A stretch of 31,106 nt of DNA, taken from assembly GCA_015478945.1 (NCBI GenBank), contig JABUQX010124167.1:1-31106 (forward strand), written 5' to 3'. Below, piece after piece: positions 1-11,186 of this stretch (positions within the stretch are counted from its first letter, which is position 1; each line of letters opens with the position of its first letter). The notes beneath the pieces are model-generated. The model saw only the letters and a list, made by a program, of their open reading frames with translations. It ran no database searches and had not been told where the DNA came from. The translations under genes were made by a program, and so were the position numbers. This DNA comes from Trachelipus rathkii. Taxonomy: Eukaryota > Arthropoda > Malacostraca > Isopoda > Trachelipodidae.

Positions 1-625
1 ACTTACTTCAGGGCTGTTCGTTTTTAATAAAACAGTCATCAGAAAGTAAACACTTCAAGATTTTCAGCAGTTGAAAGAGTAGTAAAAAGCTTCACTGTCG
101 CTGTTGCATGGTAATGCAGATGTGGAAAGAGCATTTTCCATATGCGGAACTCTTACAAGTACCAGGTCATCTATGTCAGAGAGAGCTTTAAATGCTTTAA
201 TCACTGTTCAAAGTGCTCTTAAAAATGTATGATAACAAACCTTACCTTATTTCTCTAACTCAAGCTCTTTCCATGGGACGTTTAGCATATAAACAATACA
301 TTTGCTTACTTGGATAGAGTAAGAGAAAAAAGGAGACTCGAAGATGAAGCTGCAAAGGCTGAACAAGACAAAAAAATGCTGAAGAGGAAACAAAAAACAA
401 CTTGACCAAAAAAGGAAAAAAATTTCTGATGATGAACAAATGCTGAAGAAGCTACGAAAAGAAGAGGCAGAGCAAAGTGCAAGTGCAGGCAAACTGTTAT
501 TGGAAGTTAATGAAAGATTGAAGATGAGCTTTAAAGAGAAAAAGATTTTAGTGAAGCAAGCATGCAAAGCTATGCTGGAAGGTGTCACTAATGTTCAGAA
601 AGGGGCATTTGAAAAAAAGACGTAG
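1..625 (+). pseudogene. hAT-type transposase-like C-terminal remnant with coiled-coil tail
   Basis: Reading 101-232 gives the hAT dimerisation signature HGNADVERAFS (107-139), followed by a stretch on LTSTR and SERALNAL, and a stop at 230-232. hAT dimerisation domains hold the transposase subunits together and sit at the C terminus. Just upstream the frame is broken at an A-run near 84-88, where the reading VERVV lies in another frame. After the stop, readings continue in other frames: a stretch with AYKQY and YLDRVREKRRLEDE (about 277-345), then 391-625, a Lys/Glu-rich, probably coiled-coil tail that ends in a TAG. hAT-like proteins of invertebrates often have such a charged tail after the dimerisation domain, so I treat all pieces as one gene. 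The start lies left of the window. It carries several frameshifts and is probably dead; sequencing error is possible. I infer the family from the motif only. Confidence 0.62.
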
Positions 626-810
626 TGTGGAAAATTTACAGGTTGCTGTTGAAAAATGAAAAACAAGTCTCATTTCAGTCTTTTTCATAAAAGTTTAATT
701 ACCCTTAATTTTTATAATTAGGTAAAGGTTTACATTGTGGCTGCGCCCCATTCTCAATATCGATATATCGATAAATATCTGATTTCTTTCGGCCTCTAGA
801 GCTGAGTAAA

Positions 811-1010
811 TCTCAAAAACTACAACAGCTACGGGAAAAGTAATACATTGCTGGAATGCTGGTCTAATTTTAGAGCGGAAAATGTAAAAATAAAAAAAAA
901 AAAAAAAAAAATCATATCTCAAAAACTACAATAGCTACAGGAAAAGGAATACATTTTTGGAATCCTGGTAAAATTTTAGTTAGGAAAATGTATAAAAAAT
1001 AAAAAAATTG
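811..1010 (+). repeat. Left inverted arm: two direct subrepeats
   Basis: Two related units of about 100 bp lie in tandem. Each has TCTCAAAAACTACAA, then an A-rich GGAAAAG stretch, ATACATT, a GGAAT..TGGT block and GGAAAATGTA, and each ends in an A-rich run. They are separated by a run of about 20 A residues (890-910). Both match the right arm in reverse. Confidence 0.6.
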
Positions 1011-1119
1011 TTAATTATTATAGTAATACGAGTAGAAAGCCTATTTAGAGACCTTTTATACGTCACTCATTAAAATAAATATTCTATAATTTTTTTTTTT
1101 TTTAATAAAAATACCCCAA

Positions 1120-1390
1120 GGGTATACCGCACCCGATGGCAGGAGTTGGGGTCTCTCGGCCTTCGAGGAGCTACGGGGTGAGACTAATTGCCCCCTCAGG
1201 GGGTCTCCAGAACCCCCGCTCTTTGGTATTTGGGTGTCACGGGGGTTCCTCCGCCCCTCCCCTACGGGGTATGGAAAACGTCCCCCCCTGTGTTCCCCGT
1301 CGGCTCGAGCCCCCTACATTGCCGTGTAATACCTTTGCAAATGTATATGAATACTATGTGTGCCGGCTCAGGCTCCCCGCCAAAAAAATG
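1120..1390. other. GC-rich core between the inverted arms
   Basis: This is an island of very GC-rich sequence in AT-rich surroundings, with many C and G runs and several short self-complementary pieces (for example ATACCCCAAGGGTAT near 1110-1124). A 97-codon + strand frame crosses it (1136-1429) but has no recognisable domain and ends in a poly-T/AT region, so I do not call it a gene. It forms the loop of the foldback structure. It may be a separate small element inserted there or the functional middle of the foldback element. Confidence 0.45.
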
Positions 1391-1404
1391 GCCAATTTTT
1401 GTTT

Positions 1405-1565
1405 AATTTTTTTTTTTTTACATTCCTAACTAAGAATTTTACAAAGTTTCAAAAATGTTCTACACCTATGTGTGTAGTTTTTGAATTTATACATTTTCCG
1501 CACTAAGATGTTACCAGGATTCCAACAATGTATTCCACTAAGCTGTAGCTGTGTAGTTTTTGAGA
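1405..1565 (-). repeat. Right inverted arm of the foldback element
   Basis: Read on the minus strand, this gives TCTCAAAAACTACA, ATACATTGTTGGAATCCTGG, GGAAAATGTA and then TTAGTTAGGAATGTA followed by an A-run. These are the same blocks in the same order as in the left arm at 811-1010. Confidence 0.6.
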
Positions 1566-1622
1566 TAATATGGATTGTCTCTCTTCTGGGGTTATTACTC
1601 GATATCTATGAGTATTTAGATA

Positions 1623-2561
<939 letters not shown>

Positions 2562-2653
<92 letters not shown>
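2562..2653. repeat. (TA)n microsatellite at the 3' end of the LINE
   Basis: A perfect TA array of about 92 bp. It directly abuts the 3' end of the minus-strand LINE, so it is the likely tail of that element, or grew from it. Confidence 0.95.
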
Positions 2654-2655
<2 letters not shown>

Positions 2656-4850
2656 CTTACAGATTACCACCACTCATGGGTTGGTTCCTTTTCAAGGAGG
2701 GGGCAGAAAATAAAATACAGAAAAAACCACTCAAGCCCGAGCCTAACGCAAATCTCTGAGGTGAATGCAGACATTAGCTTTAAAGAGAGGAGGATTAAAT
2801 ACATTGGAAAAACAGATGACAAGGAGTTCCACAGAACAGAAATGACTGGAAAGGAGGAGACACCTCAACAAATGAGTCGGGGGTTTTCAATGCTCACACA
2901 AAATTCCTGTGAGAGCAAGGCACCCCCTGTACTATGTGGATGATGAAATGGTGATGGAATGCGAGTGGCAAACTCCCCAGAATATCTGCCGTTGTAATAC
3001 CTATAGAAAAGGGATAGTGCACTAAGATCACATTGCATAGATAGTGTGTCAAAATAGTTTGAAAGTAGGGGACAGTTTATTAGTCTCTTAGCTTTAGACT
3101 TGGCTCTATCCAATAGAAGGGTGGAGCCAGAGCCCCCCCAGATGGGAGAACAGTACTCCAAACAAGGGCGAATATGGCCCTTATATAACTGGAGTAGGTG
3201 TTCAGAGGAAGAAAATTCCTGCAACCTGAACAGAACTCCCAGCTTCTTTGAAGCCACCTTAGCAACTATTGTGATATGAGGTTTCCAAGATAATTTTTTG
3301 TATATGTTCAGACCAAGAATGTTTGTTGTCAGCAGGTGAGATGTTAGAGCCGTTGAAGAAAATATGAAAGTTGGGAGGTGTTTTTGAGAGGGAAATGTAA
3401 AGAATTTGAGTTTTCAAAGAGTTTAATTTCACAAGGTTTCAGTTGCCCCACTGGGAAAACCCATCCAGGTTGGCAGGTATAGAATTGGAAAGTTGAAGAT
3501 GAAATTCAACTCTTAATGCAAAAGAGGGAGCAGATGGAAAAATGGAGAGTTGAGTCATCAGCATAAGAGTAAACAGAGTTAGCACAACTTAGGAGATCGT
3601 TGATAAAAAGTAGTAAAAAAGTTGGAGATAAAACAGAACCTTGTGGAACACCATAGTTAACAGGGAGGGAGGAGAAGTCACTCCATCAATGAATGCTGAT
3701 ATGGAGCGTTCAGAGAGAAAACTTGACATGGGTAACCAAAGAGCAGGAGGAAACCCAAAGGAAGGGAACCTAGAGAGTAGGGACGCATGCCATACCCAGT
3801 CAAAAGCTTTGAATATATTGAGCACCACCACATAAGACTCCCCATAGTCAATAAGGGAGTTAGATAGATAGGAATTAGATAGATAGTTAGATAGGAAAGT
3901 ATGTTAACCAGTTGACCTTGAGCGTTGAAAGTCATACTGATGATCTGAAAGAATGGAATGAGACCTCAAGTGATCCAGGAAATGAGAGTTAAGAGTTTCA
4001 AAGATTTTAGATAGAATACATGCGAGAGCTATAGGCCTATAGTTGGAAGGATCAGAGTGGCTACCCTTTTTCAGGATTGGCTGGACATATGCGCTCTTCC
4101 TTTACTGAGGAAATTTATTAGTATTAGCTAAGGTATAGAGAGTAGAGTTGAATGAGGGCAGGCGCCAGCTCAGAAACACACTTCCTCAAAACATAGGGAG
4201 GAATGCCATCTGGGACATTAGCCTTCCTGACGTTCATAGACCTAAGAATCCCCATGCACCAGGTCATGATTACAGGAAGAGACATAGGAAGCCTGAAAGG
4301 AAGAGTAGGAGGAGGAATACTGTATTTGTCCAGGGTAGAATTAGATGGAAAAGGAGGCAGAAAAGATTAGTTTTTTCAACAGAGAGAATAAGAGGATGAA
4401 AGGCAGATATACAAAAGTTATTGGAGATGTTTTGGCAAGAGGCCAGAAATTTTTATCAGTAGGAGTGCCAAGCAGATTCATACATTTTTAGTGAAAGTGC
4501 GCTTAGCCTGTTGAATAATATCCCTGCAATGGAAATTTGTAAGAGTGATAGGAGAATGAGAGTTTTTCCATGCCCGATAGGCAGTCTCTCTTGAATGGCA
4601 TGAGAACAGGCTCCATTGAACCATGGATTTTGTGAGAAAAAGATTTAGTTGGAAGATTGAATGAACCTACTTATCCCCTCAGTGATTACAGCACCTACTG
4701 TTTCAGCAGTGATGAAGCATCCTCAGAGTCCAAGCAGGATTCATTCCAAGAATTGTTAACAAAGAAACCACGCAACGGCCCCCAATTAGCCAGATTAAAG
4801 TTCAATAAACTACTTTTGAGGCATCATGGAGCTGCTGGAGAAAAAATATT
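2654..4850 (-). pseudogene. Jockey/CR1-type LINE ORF2 remnant (reverse transcriptase)
   Basis: Read from 4850 down. First comes a pre-RT piece with PWFNGACSHAI (about 4600-4635). The RT blocks follow: NVPDGIPPYVL (about 4200), NYRPIALACILSKIFE (about 4000-4050), KAFDWVWH (about 3795-3815), VTSPPSLLTMVFHKV (about 3650-3690) and the catalytic YADD box at 3554-3565 (VYSYADDSTLHFS). Then comes a C-terminal stretch with YKGHIRPCLEYCSPIWGG and LINCPLLSNY (about 3060-3185) and a short tail ending near 2655. In non-LTR elements this protein copies the element RNA by target-primed reverse transcription. The endonuclease and ORF1 are absent, so the copy is 5' truncated at about 4850, where the LTR element begins. 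Several frameshifts and stops break it. The blocks resemble LINEs abundant in decapod crustaceans; that match is from memory. Confidence 0.85.
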
Positions 4851-4880
4851 ATAATTAAGAGCTATATATATATTTATATA

Positions 4881-5347
4881 TGTTGCAGTAACTTTCTGAA
4901 TAGGAGTTACTTCCATGGATATTGAACTATATCTATAAATGATTAATATATCTTAAGAATAAACTATTAGAGAAGAGAATTAAACTACGGGATAGGTACA
5001 TTTACTTGGTTGGAAGACGTCAAAACTGTTGATAATTCTTAGGATGGTCGTCTTTTCGAGGAAGTGATAAAAAATCTGAAACAACTGGAGAGATAAGGCT
5101 TCTCCCATCGGGGGATAAGATGTCTTGGCCCGGCGTCTGCTCAATCAGTCATGTATTTCTTGACTGTGAAGGTGGATTTCAGTTTATATACACTCTAATC
5201 TTCCTGACAAATTATTTTCCAATTTATGTAACCAATGTAAGATGGTAGGGGAATGAAAGATAGTGTGTATAAAATAGTTTAATAAGAATTGTGATAATAA
5301 TATATACAGGGTGACCACAAATGAATGGTCAATGATATTTATGTACA
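4881..5347 (-). repeat. 3' LTR of the Ty3/Gypsy-like element
   Basis: A direct repeat of 12264-12721, near-identical over long blocks. On the minus strand it starts TGTACATAAA and ends CTGCAACA, the TG..CA ends usual for LTRs. Compared with the other copy it has an extra stretch of about 20 bp between two GATAAG words (near 5095-5125), and it lacks a 12-bp tandem duplication of ATATCTTAAGA. LTRs carry the promoter and the polyadenylation signal. Five more bases (AAGGA) are shared beyond the + end of both copies, so the exact border is uncertain. Confidence 0.85.
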
Positions 5348-5352
5348 AAGGA

Positions 5353-5851
5353 TCACCTATACAATAGTCGGAAATGGAAGTTCCCCAAAATAATGTGTTT
5401 TATATTGAATGAATAGAGGTCCAGCATGGGAGGAATCATTAAATAAACCCTTGCTTTGGGGTTAATTTTCTTAGCAAATTGAGTGATCTGGGTCATGATA
5501 GTAGGTATTCCATCGATATCAAAATTAGAGACAGGTTCAAAGACTGATGTTTTTTTTTGAGTCAGCATTTATTAACCCTTTGGACTTCCATGCCATAGTT
5601 GTTAGTGACCAAATCAATATATAATCGACCTTAGGGATCATCAGTGTTTCCAATCTTGTAGCACGACTGGCAATTTGTCTTCCAGAGCAGAAGTCCACCC
5701 CAGGGTAAATTCCATTGTTACATTGTGAAAATTCTCTCTCATTCCAGAAAAGGGAGATTTCAGAAGAACCAATCGCCAATAAGAGAGGCATTATAAAGGT
5801 AGTGTGTATGTACTGAATGCTGAGTGTATGGTTTACACAAATGATACCCAC
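5353..5851 (-). pseudogene. Unassigned ORF at the env position of the LTR element
   Basis: Two overlapping minus frames (5851-5537 and 5568-5353) read as one protein of about 160 residues, broken at an A9 run near 5550-5560. It ends just before the LTR, where an env or accessory gene usually lies. Visible pieces in order are LLLAIGSSEISLFW, GVDFCSGRQIASRA, VDYILIWSLTTMAW, GIPTIMTQITQFAKKINPKA and LMIPPMLDLYSFN. This layout, with a GSS near the start, a hydrophobic strand before a polar loop and NP-A-V followed by a PP..D motif, resembles an SGNH/GDSL hydrolase fold, but the usual GxND asparagine and the D-x-x-H pair are not clear. There is no signal peptide or membrane segment typical of env. 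It begins after a TAG at 5855-5857, so the N terminus is unknown. Function unassigned. Confidence 0.35.
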
Positions 5852-6248
5852 ACACTATCAGTACCTGTGAAAGAGAAGAAATATAGTGATTAGATTCAGT
5901 AGCACAGCATTTAATATAATTGATATATATTTATTATGCTCGATATCTAATTTTAACTCACTATTAATTTGAATTCATTAAAATAAAGATGAATATATGA
6001 AAATAAAATAAAAAGAATTCAGTTATCCATCAAGTTATTACTTAGGAATTGTCTTTTCTAAACTCAAATCAAATAATCTATGATTTAAACCATCCACAAA
6101 GCACAACTGCACTCCTTCTTATTAATGAAAATTAAAGATAAATTAATTAAAAAAAAAAAATGAAAATAAAATACATGGCTTGACATTCGATAAATTCCTA
6201 CATATGATGATTATATCATCACCATTATTTCCACTAGCAACATGCCTA

Positions 6249-6250
<2 letters not shown>
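5852..6250. other. AT-rich internal part of the LTR element
   Basis: Low-complexity AT-rich DNA with no frame I recognise. An integrase (HHCC and DDE) would be expected between RNase H and the 3' LTR, but none is visible here. Confidence 0.5.
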
Positions 6251-7397
<1,147 letters not shown>

Positions 7398-7499
7398 ATA
7401 TAGATGTAGTCCTTGGATTCTTTTTTAGTGTTATGCTTTACTGTCACTTCATTTTATTACTAAATGTACACAAATTAAAAACATTGTTAAAGACACTTT

Positions 7500-8715
7500 T
7501 TTTAATGAAATAAATTTTAAAAAAGGAAAGCTAATTTTCGTCCCGACACGCGAGACCTCTTCAGGCTAAGGGACTGGATTTCTTTCTTGATATTCATCAG
7601 TTCAAGTGTGTTTCAGTTGGTCTGTTATTTTCTTCATGGTGTTGAAATATTTTGATGTTTTCAGATATTCATTTTGTATAAAAATCTATCTTAACTTCAC
7701 CGATGCTTATTGTAGTTGTTACTATTATAAATGCAAAAGGATTCCATGATTTTGCTATGGTTCGTGGGATTGATATTTCTGATCATCTTTATATTGTTGA
7801 TATTGATAGAGTGGCCTGTTACGCCTATGACTTGTTAAAGCTGAATTTATGCTGTCCTTGTGCAGGTCATCTGTATGTTGATTTTTCTTCTTTGCAAATT
7901 ATGGTTTCACCTATATGTTTTATTGCAAGTATTGCAGGGGATGGGATATATACAGCTTGGGGGAGATTTTTCTTTTCAAGGTTTTGGGGGTTTGAGAATG
8001 TTTTTAAGGTGATGTTATTTGATGTAATGAGGGTAATATTTTTGGTACATTTATTTTAACGAATATAATGGTGATTGAGGAATTGGTAAAGAGGAGGTGT
8101 TGCTATTTTTTTGGGAAAGGTGCTATAGTACCTCTTTCTGCTTTGTTAAATGTTTTTAGATGAAAAACTCAGGATAGTAAAGGATTTGAAAGTATAGGAT
8201 GTATTTAGTTTCTTGTGCTAGAATAGGGGAGAGCATATAATTTAAAGGCACGGAGAAATAGAGATGACAGAACAGCTAATTTTGTGTTTGGTGAATGATT
8301 AGATAGCCAATGTATATAGTTTGGTGCGAATGTTGGTTTTCTATATATAGTAAATTGCAAGTGATTGTTATTCCATGTGATTAAGGTATCGAGGAAGGGG
8401 ATAAAGTTGTTGGAAGGCATTTCTATTGTATACTAAACTGAAGGATGAATAGAGTTAATATAGTTTAGGATATCATTAGGGTTGGTGTTGTGAGGGAGGG
8501 AAACAAAAATGTCATCTACATATCTAATCCATAAACTATTGTTTAATAAAGGGTGGGGTAAAATATGATAAAATTCTGTTAGTTCCATTTATATGTTACT
8601 GAGTATGGGAGACAGTGGGGATCCCATACTCAGGCCGAAAGTTTGTTTGTAATATTTGCCATTAAAATGAAAGAAGTTATGTTGTAATGAGAGATTGGCC
8701 TTCCTGTTTCATATA
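7500..8715 (-). pseudogene. Penelope-like element: RT plus GIY-YIG nuclease remnant
   Basis: Minus-strand reading from 8715. RT blocks are FGLSMGSPLSPIL (about 8595-8640), RYVDDIF (YVDD box at 8511-8525) and, at 8420-8205, FIPFLDTLITW, YRKPTFAPNYIHWLS and TKLAVLSSLFLRA. Towards 7760-7960 the pieces of a GIY-YIG nuclease appear in different frames: CIYPIPCNTCNK, HIGET (7903-7917; Tyr replaced by His), DDLHKDSINSALTSHRR, and MESFCIYN with the expected Glu. Penelope-like elements join exactly these two domains: the RT copies RNA and the GIY-YIG nuclease nicks the target. The N-terminal part of the RT is missing and many frameshifts are present. It lies inside the LTR element, between RNase H (8726) and the TA array, so it is a nested insertion, perhaps one that replaced the integrase. 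The 3' border near 7500 is a guess. Confidence 0.75.
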
Positions 8716-8725
8716 TTAAAACAGC

Positions 8726-9110
8726 TCACCTGCCATCTATAAGACTCATATTCTGTAGATATATAAGGGGCATATGGTCCATACAAATAACATTTATACC
8801 ACAAAGAAATGGTCTTAATGACTTGACAGCCCAACGTAAGGCAGTTAGTTCTTTATCAATGACCCCATAATTTCTTTGGGCCCCGTTAAAGGTCATTGAT
8901 ATAAAGGCAATGGGTTTACGTTCACCATTTTGTACTTGCGAAAGACAAGCACCAGCGCTAATATCAGAGGCATCAACATGTGATTCCATTGGGGAAACAT
9001 TTGGACTGTAATCAGGGAAACCCAATAAATGGGGATTAACCAATGACTTTTTTAGTTCTTCAAAAGCCTGTTGACATTCAGGAGTCCACTATATAGTTTT
9101 TTACTAAGTT
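8726..9110 (-). pseudogene. Ty3/Gypsy-type pol fragment: RT thumb and RNase H
   Basis: Reading from about 9105 gives WTPECQQAFEELKKSLV and LGFPDYS, the connection after RT, then RNase H with HVDASDISAGACLSQ, KPIAFISMTFNGAQRNYG and IDKELTALRWAVKSLRPFL, and DHMPLIYL at the end. RNase H removes the RNA strand after reverse transcription; the Asp of HVDASD and the Glu of DKEL are the expected acidic residues. The order and motifs are those of Ty3/Gypsy pol. Upstream, an in-line piece FPIASNLVKNYI (about 9110-9150) fits the end of the RT palm/thumb, with a frameshift after it. The frame stops at 8726 against the Penelope-like insertion. Confidence 0.85.
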
Positions 9111-9328
9111 GGAAGCAATCGGGAATATGTCTTCTATAAAAATTTCAGAAGTATTCATCATAGCAACCTGACCTGAAGAAGCTAAATCTAAAACTCCTGA
9201 TACCACAATAATATTATTCTTTTTGCTACCCTGAAAGCCTACTACAGCCAAGGGAACATTGAAAGGCCCTTGACATCCACCATTTTACAAGAAAAGGCGA
9301 AATACTAATCGAGTGGATGTTCACACAA
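9111..9328 (-). pseudogene. pol linker with the RT palm deleted
   Basis: This minus reading contains GPFNVPLAVVGFQGSKKNN and VSGVLDLASSGQVAMMNTSE, then joins the end of RT. Only about 220 bp separate protease from RNase H, far less than an RT palm needs, and no YxDD box is present, so an internal deletion is likely. The element is therefore defective. Confidence 0.5.
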
Positions 9329-9760
9329 TTAAAAAAAGGGATGGAATAGAGGGCAGCTCACCACAGAATGACTATGATCTTCAGCTATGACCTCTATTTT
9401 ATTATCTATGCGATGTACCAGTTCTCTGGTGGTTAAATCAGGGAGTAAATCATTATCTTTTAAAGCTGCAGCTCCCAAGACCATCAGTCCTGGCATTAAC
9501 TCAGTAGGGATTACGAGGAAGACAACAGGTTTCTTAACAAAACTGCTCTTGGGAAAGAAGAAGGCCATTTCCAAATAAGAATCTACAGGAACCATGTGGT
9601 CTCGCACTAAACCACTAATAACCTTTATTCCAATGTCAACAGATGGACGTATTTTAACATTTTCCAATTGATTTGAGGACAAATCAGTGCTAATTAAGCT
9701 GACTCCGTCTCCGCTGTCGATCCTGCAACAGTAAGAACCGGAACTGTTGGAACAGAAAGC
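9329..9760 (-). pseudogene. Retropepsin-like aspartic protease of the LTR element
   Basis: From about 9724 the minus strand reads CRIDSGDGVSLIS, with the active-site D-S-G at 9710-9718. It continues through DIGIKVISGLVRDH, the hydrophobic FVKKPVVFLVIP, and MVLGAAALKDNDLLPDL, which matches the second conserved (I/L)LG..xL motif of retropepsins. These enzymes cut the Gag-Pol polyprotein and work as dimers. The frame is open from 9682 to 9329, and the DSG piece continues it upstream. Placement between gag and RNase H agrees with Ty3/Gypsy order. Confidence 0.7.
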
Positions 9761-9854
9761 AACAGATTATCAATGGGTAGGTAGTAGAATATTTGAAATT
9801 TTCTTGCACTGTATGTAATCTATTTTCTAGGAATGGCGGAAGTTCTTTTATTTG

Positions 9855-10200
9855 TCAATGGGGGATTATTAAACTAGAATCTTCTTTATCATTAATCACA
9901 CTTTTGGCGTCTGTAACCGAGTCCGATACAGAAATGTTCACCAGGTGACTCAGTTTCCGGGAGAAAAGTAGAGTTTTCTTGTCGATTTGTTCTTTCCACC
10001 ATGCCCATACAATGTCCTTCGGAATGTGACACATTACACCCTTCACAGGGATCCAAATAACGCCTATTATTCCAGGGAGAAGGGGATTGTGTGGTATTCA
10101 GGTGGTTGTTATATTGATGATGTGGTTGAGAATGAGAATGGTTCCCATTTCTAGGAGACTGCTTAGAGTTTTGGGGAGTTGTTCTTGGAACAACCTCTTT
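9855..10200 (-). pseudogene. Gag-pol linker region
   Basis: Two frames alternate: one with NISVSDSVTDAKSVINDKE (towards 9855) and one with a Cys/His-rich piece DPCEGCNVSHSEGHC (about 10040). The first leads into the protease reading. It is probably the C-terminal Gag/linker of the polyprotein with a frameshift. No known domain is recognised, although the Cys/His piece could be another zinc-binding site. Confidence 0.4.
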
Positions 10201-10488
10201 TTATATAGCTCCTGTAAGATATTCTCGAGGAGATCTATGGGACGATGGCTGTTGAGGATTATTATTTGTTTTTGGGGGTGTCCTATAAGAGCATTTAATA
10301 CCAGGATGCGGACCATGGCAAAACGAACACGCTATCCTACGAGTATTCCGGGGAGACAATGAAAGGGAATTACAAGATCTGCATTCAGCTCCTATATGGC
10401 CTTTTTTCTTACAGTAACTACAAATACCGAGGTATTTGTAGCACTCTCTCATCTGATGACCAACCTTCTCACAGTACTCGCAAATCAA
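10201..10488 (-). CDS. gag: Gag nucleocapsid with CCHC zinc knuckles
   Basis: An open minus frame of 95 codons. Two canonical C-x2-C-x4-H-x4-C knuckles are visible: CEYCEKVGHQMREC (10441-10482) and CSYCKKKGHIGAEC (10381-10422). A third, CSFCHGPHPGIKC (about 10294-10332), is one residue shorter before the His. A Pro/Asn/Gln-rich tail follows. Nucleocapsid knuckles bind the genomic RNA and help to package it. The methionine shown need not be the true start, because this is the C-terminal part of Gag and the frame is broken upstream near 10490. Confidence 0.85.
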   Translation of the reverse strand: MICEYCEKVGHQMRECYKYLGICSYCKKKGHIGAECRSCNSLSLSPRNTRRIACSFCHGPHPGIKCSYRTPPKTNNNPQQPSSHRSPREYLTGAI

Positions 10489-10661
10489 CTTCTTTCAGTC
10501 ATCATTATCTGAATGGGAATTATCAGTATTATAATTATTAGTGCGAGTTTGAGAATGATTGTAGCGTTGCTTGGGGCCGTCGCATTTCTCACGGAAGTAA
10601 CAACTATCGGATGACTACGATTTGACATATTTGACTGTCAATGACTACTCTGGGATCTACA

Positions 10662-11186
10662 TTAACAACTATCTTTATTCCTTAATATATCCATCCAACT
10701 AGGGGACACAGTATCAATACGAATGACCAAGTCTATGGTTGATATTCTAGCCTGATTGATATTCTTGAAGAAGTCTAATATTTCTACCTGAAGATTAACC
10801 CTTTCAGGTTCTCTATAATTTACAGGTGGATTTATCAAATTAGGTTGTATATTATCAGAAAGAATAGGGGAAACGACAGGAAACCCTAATTGACCTAAAG
10901 ATAAATCAAAAGCTATGGAGGGTTTTGCGCCATCAAGAGGCATCTGTCTTATATTATGAGAGAACTCATAAGGAGTAGTAGTATGGAACTCTTGATTTTT
11001 TTGAGATAATTGCTGCTCTGTGTTTTTTTTAATCCTTTTTGAGCCACGATACTAGGGTGTTTAACATTGGTGTTGATAATACCTTGTCAGGGACTTCTCA
11101 GTTTTCTTCTCATTATCACTATCATCCACCTCAGCACCCATGCACTGATTCGTATTGAAGGAGTTATTTTCTGGTCTTGAATAACC
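10662..11186 (-). pseudogene. Middle part of Gag
   Basis: The open stretch 10943-10662 reads through SLGQLGFPVVSPILSDNI, NLQVEILDFFKNINQ and DTVSPSWMDILRNK. Upstream (11186-10944) Gag-like sequence with GYSRPENNSFNTNQ, DDSDNEKKTEKS and EFHTTTPYEFSHNIRQ continues, with stops near 11075-11045 and a change of frame. Gag is assigned from its position between the PBS and the zinc knuckles; there is no capsid motif that I can name. Confidence 0.5.

Noticed and set aside
1136..1429. 97-codon frame across the GC-rich island
   Set aside because: GC-rich DNA has few stops; there is no domain, and an overlapping frame is just as open.
3641..4854. Plus-strand frames at 3641, 4148 and 4657
   Set aside because: They are antisense shadows of the minus-strand LINE, whose motifs cover the same bases.
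5864..5885. 3' splice site (TTCTTCTCTTTCACAG) before the env-position ORF
   Set aside because: The acceptor looks good, but the frame of the ORF has stops right after it, so it cannot be its exon start as the sequence stands.
7703..8059. 118-codon + frame
   Set aside because: Antisense to the GIY-YIG part of the Penelope-like element, where nuclease motifs are readable.
10098..10316. 72-codon minus frame overlapping the zinc-knuckle ORF
   Set aside because: The other frame carries two canonical CCHC knuckles; this one has none, though its last part may follow after a frameshift.
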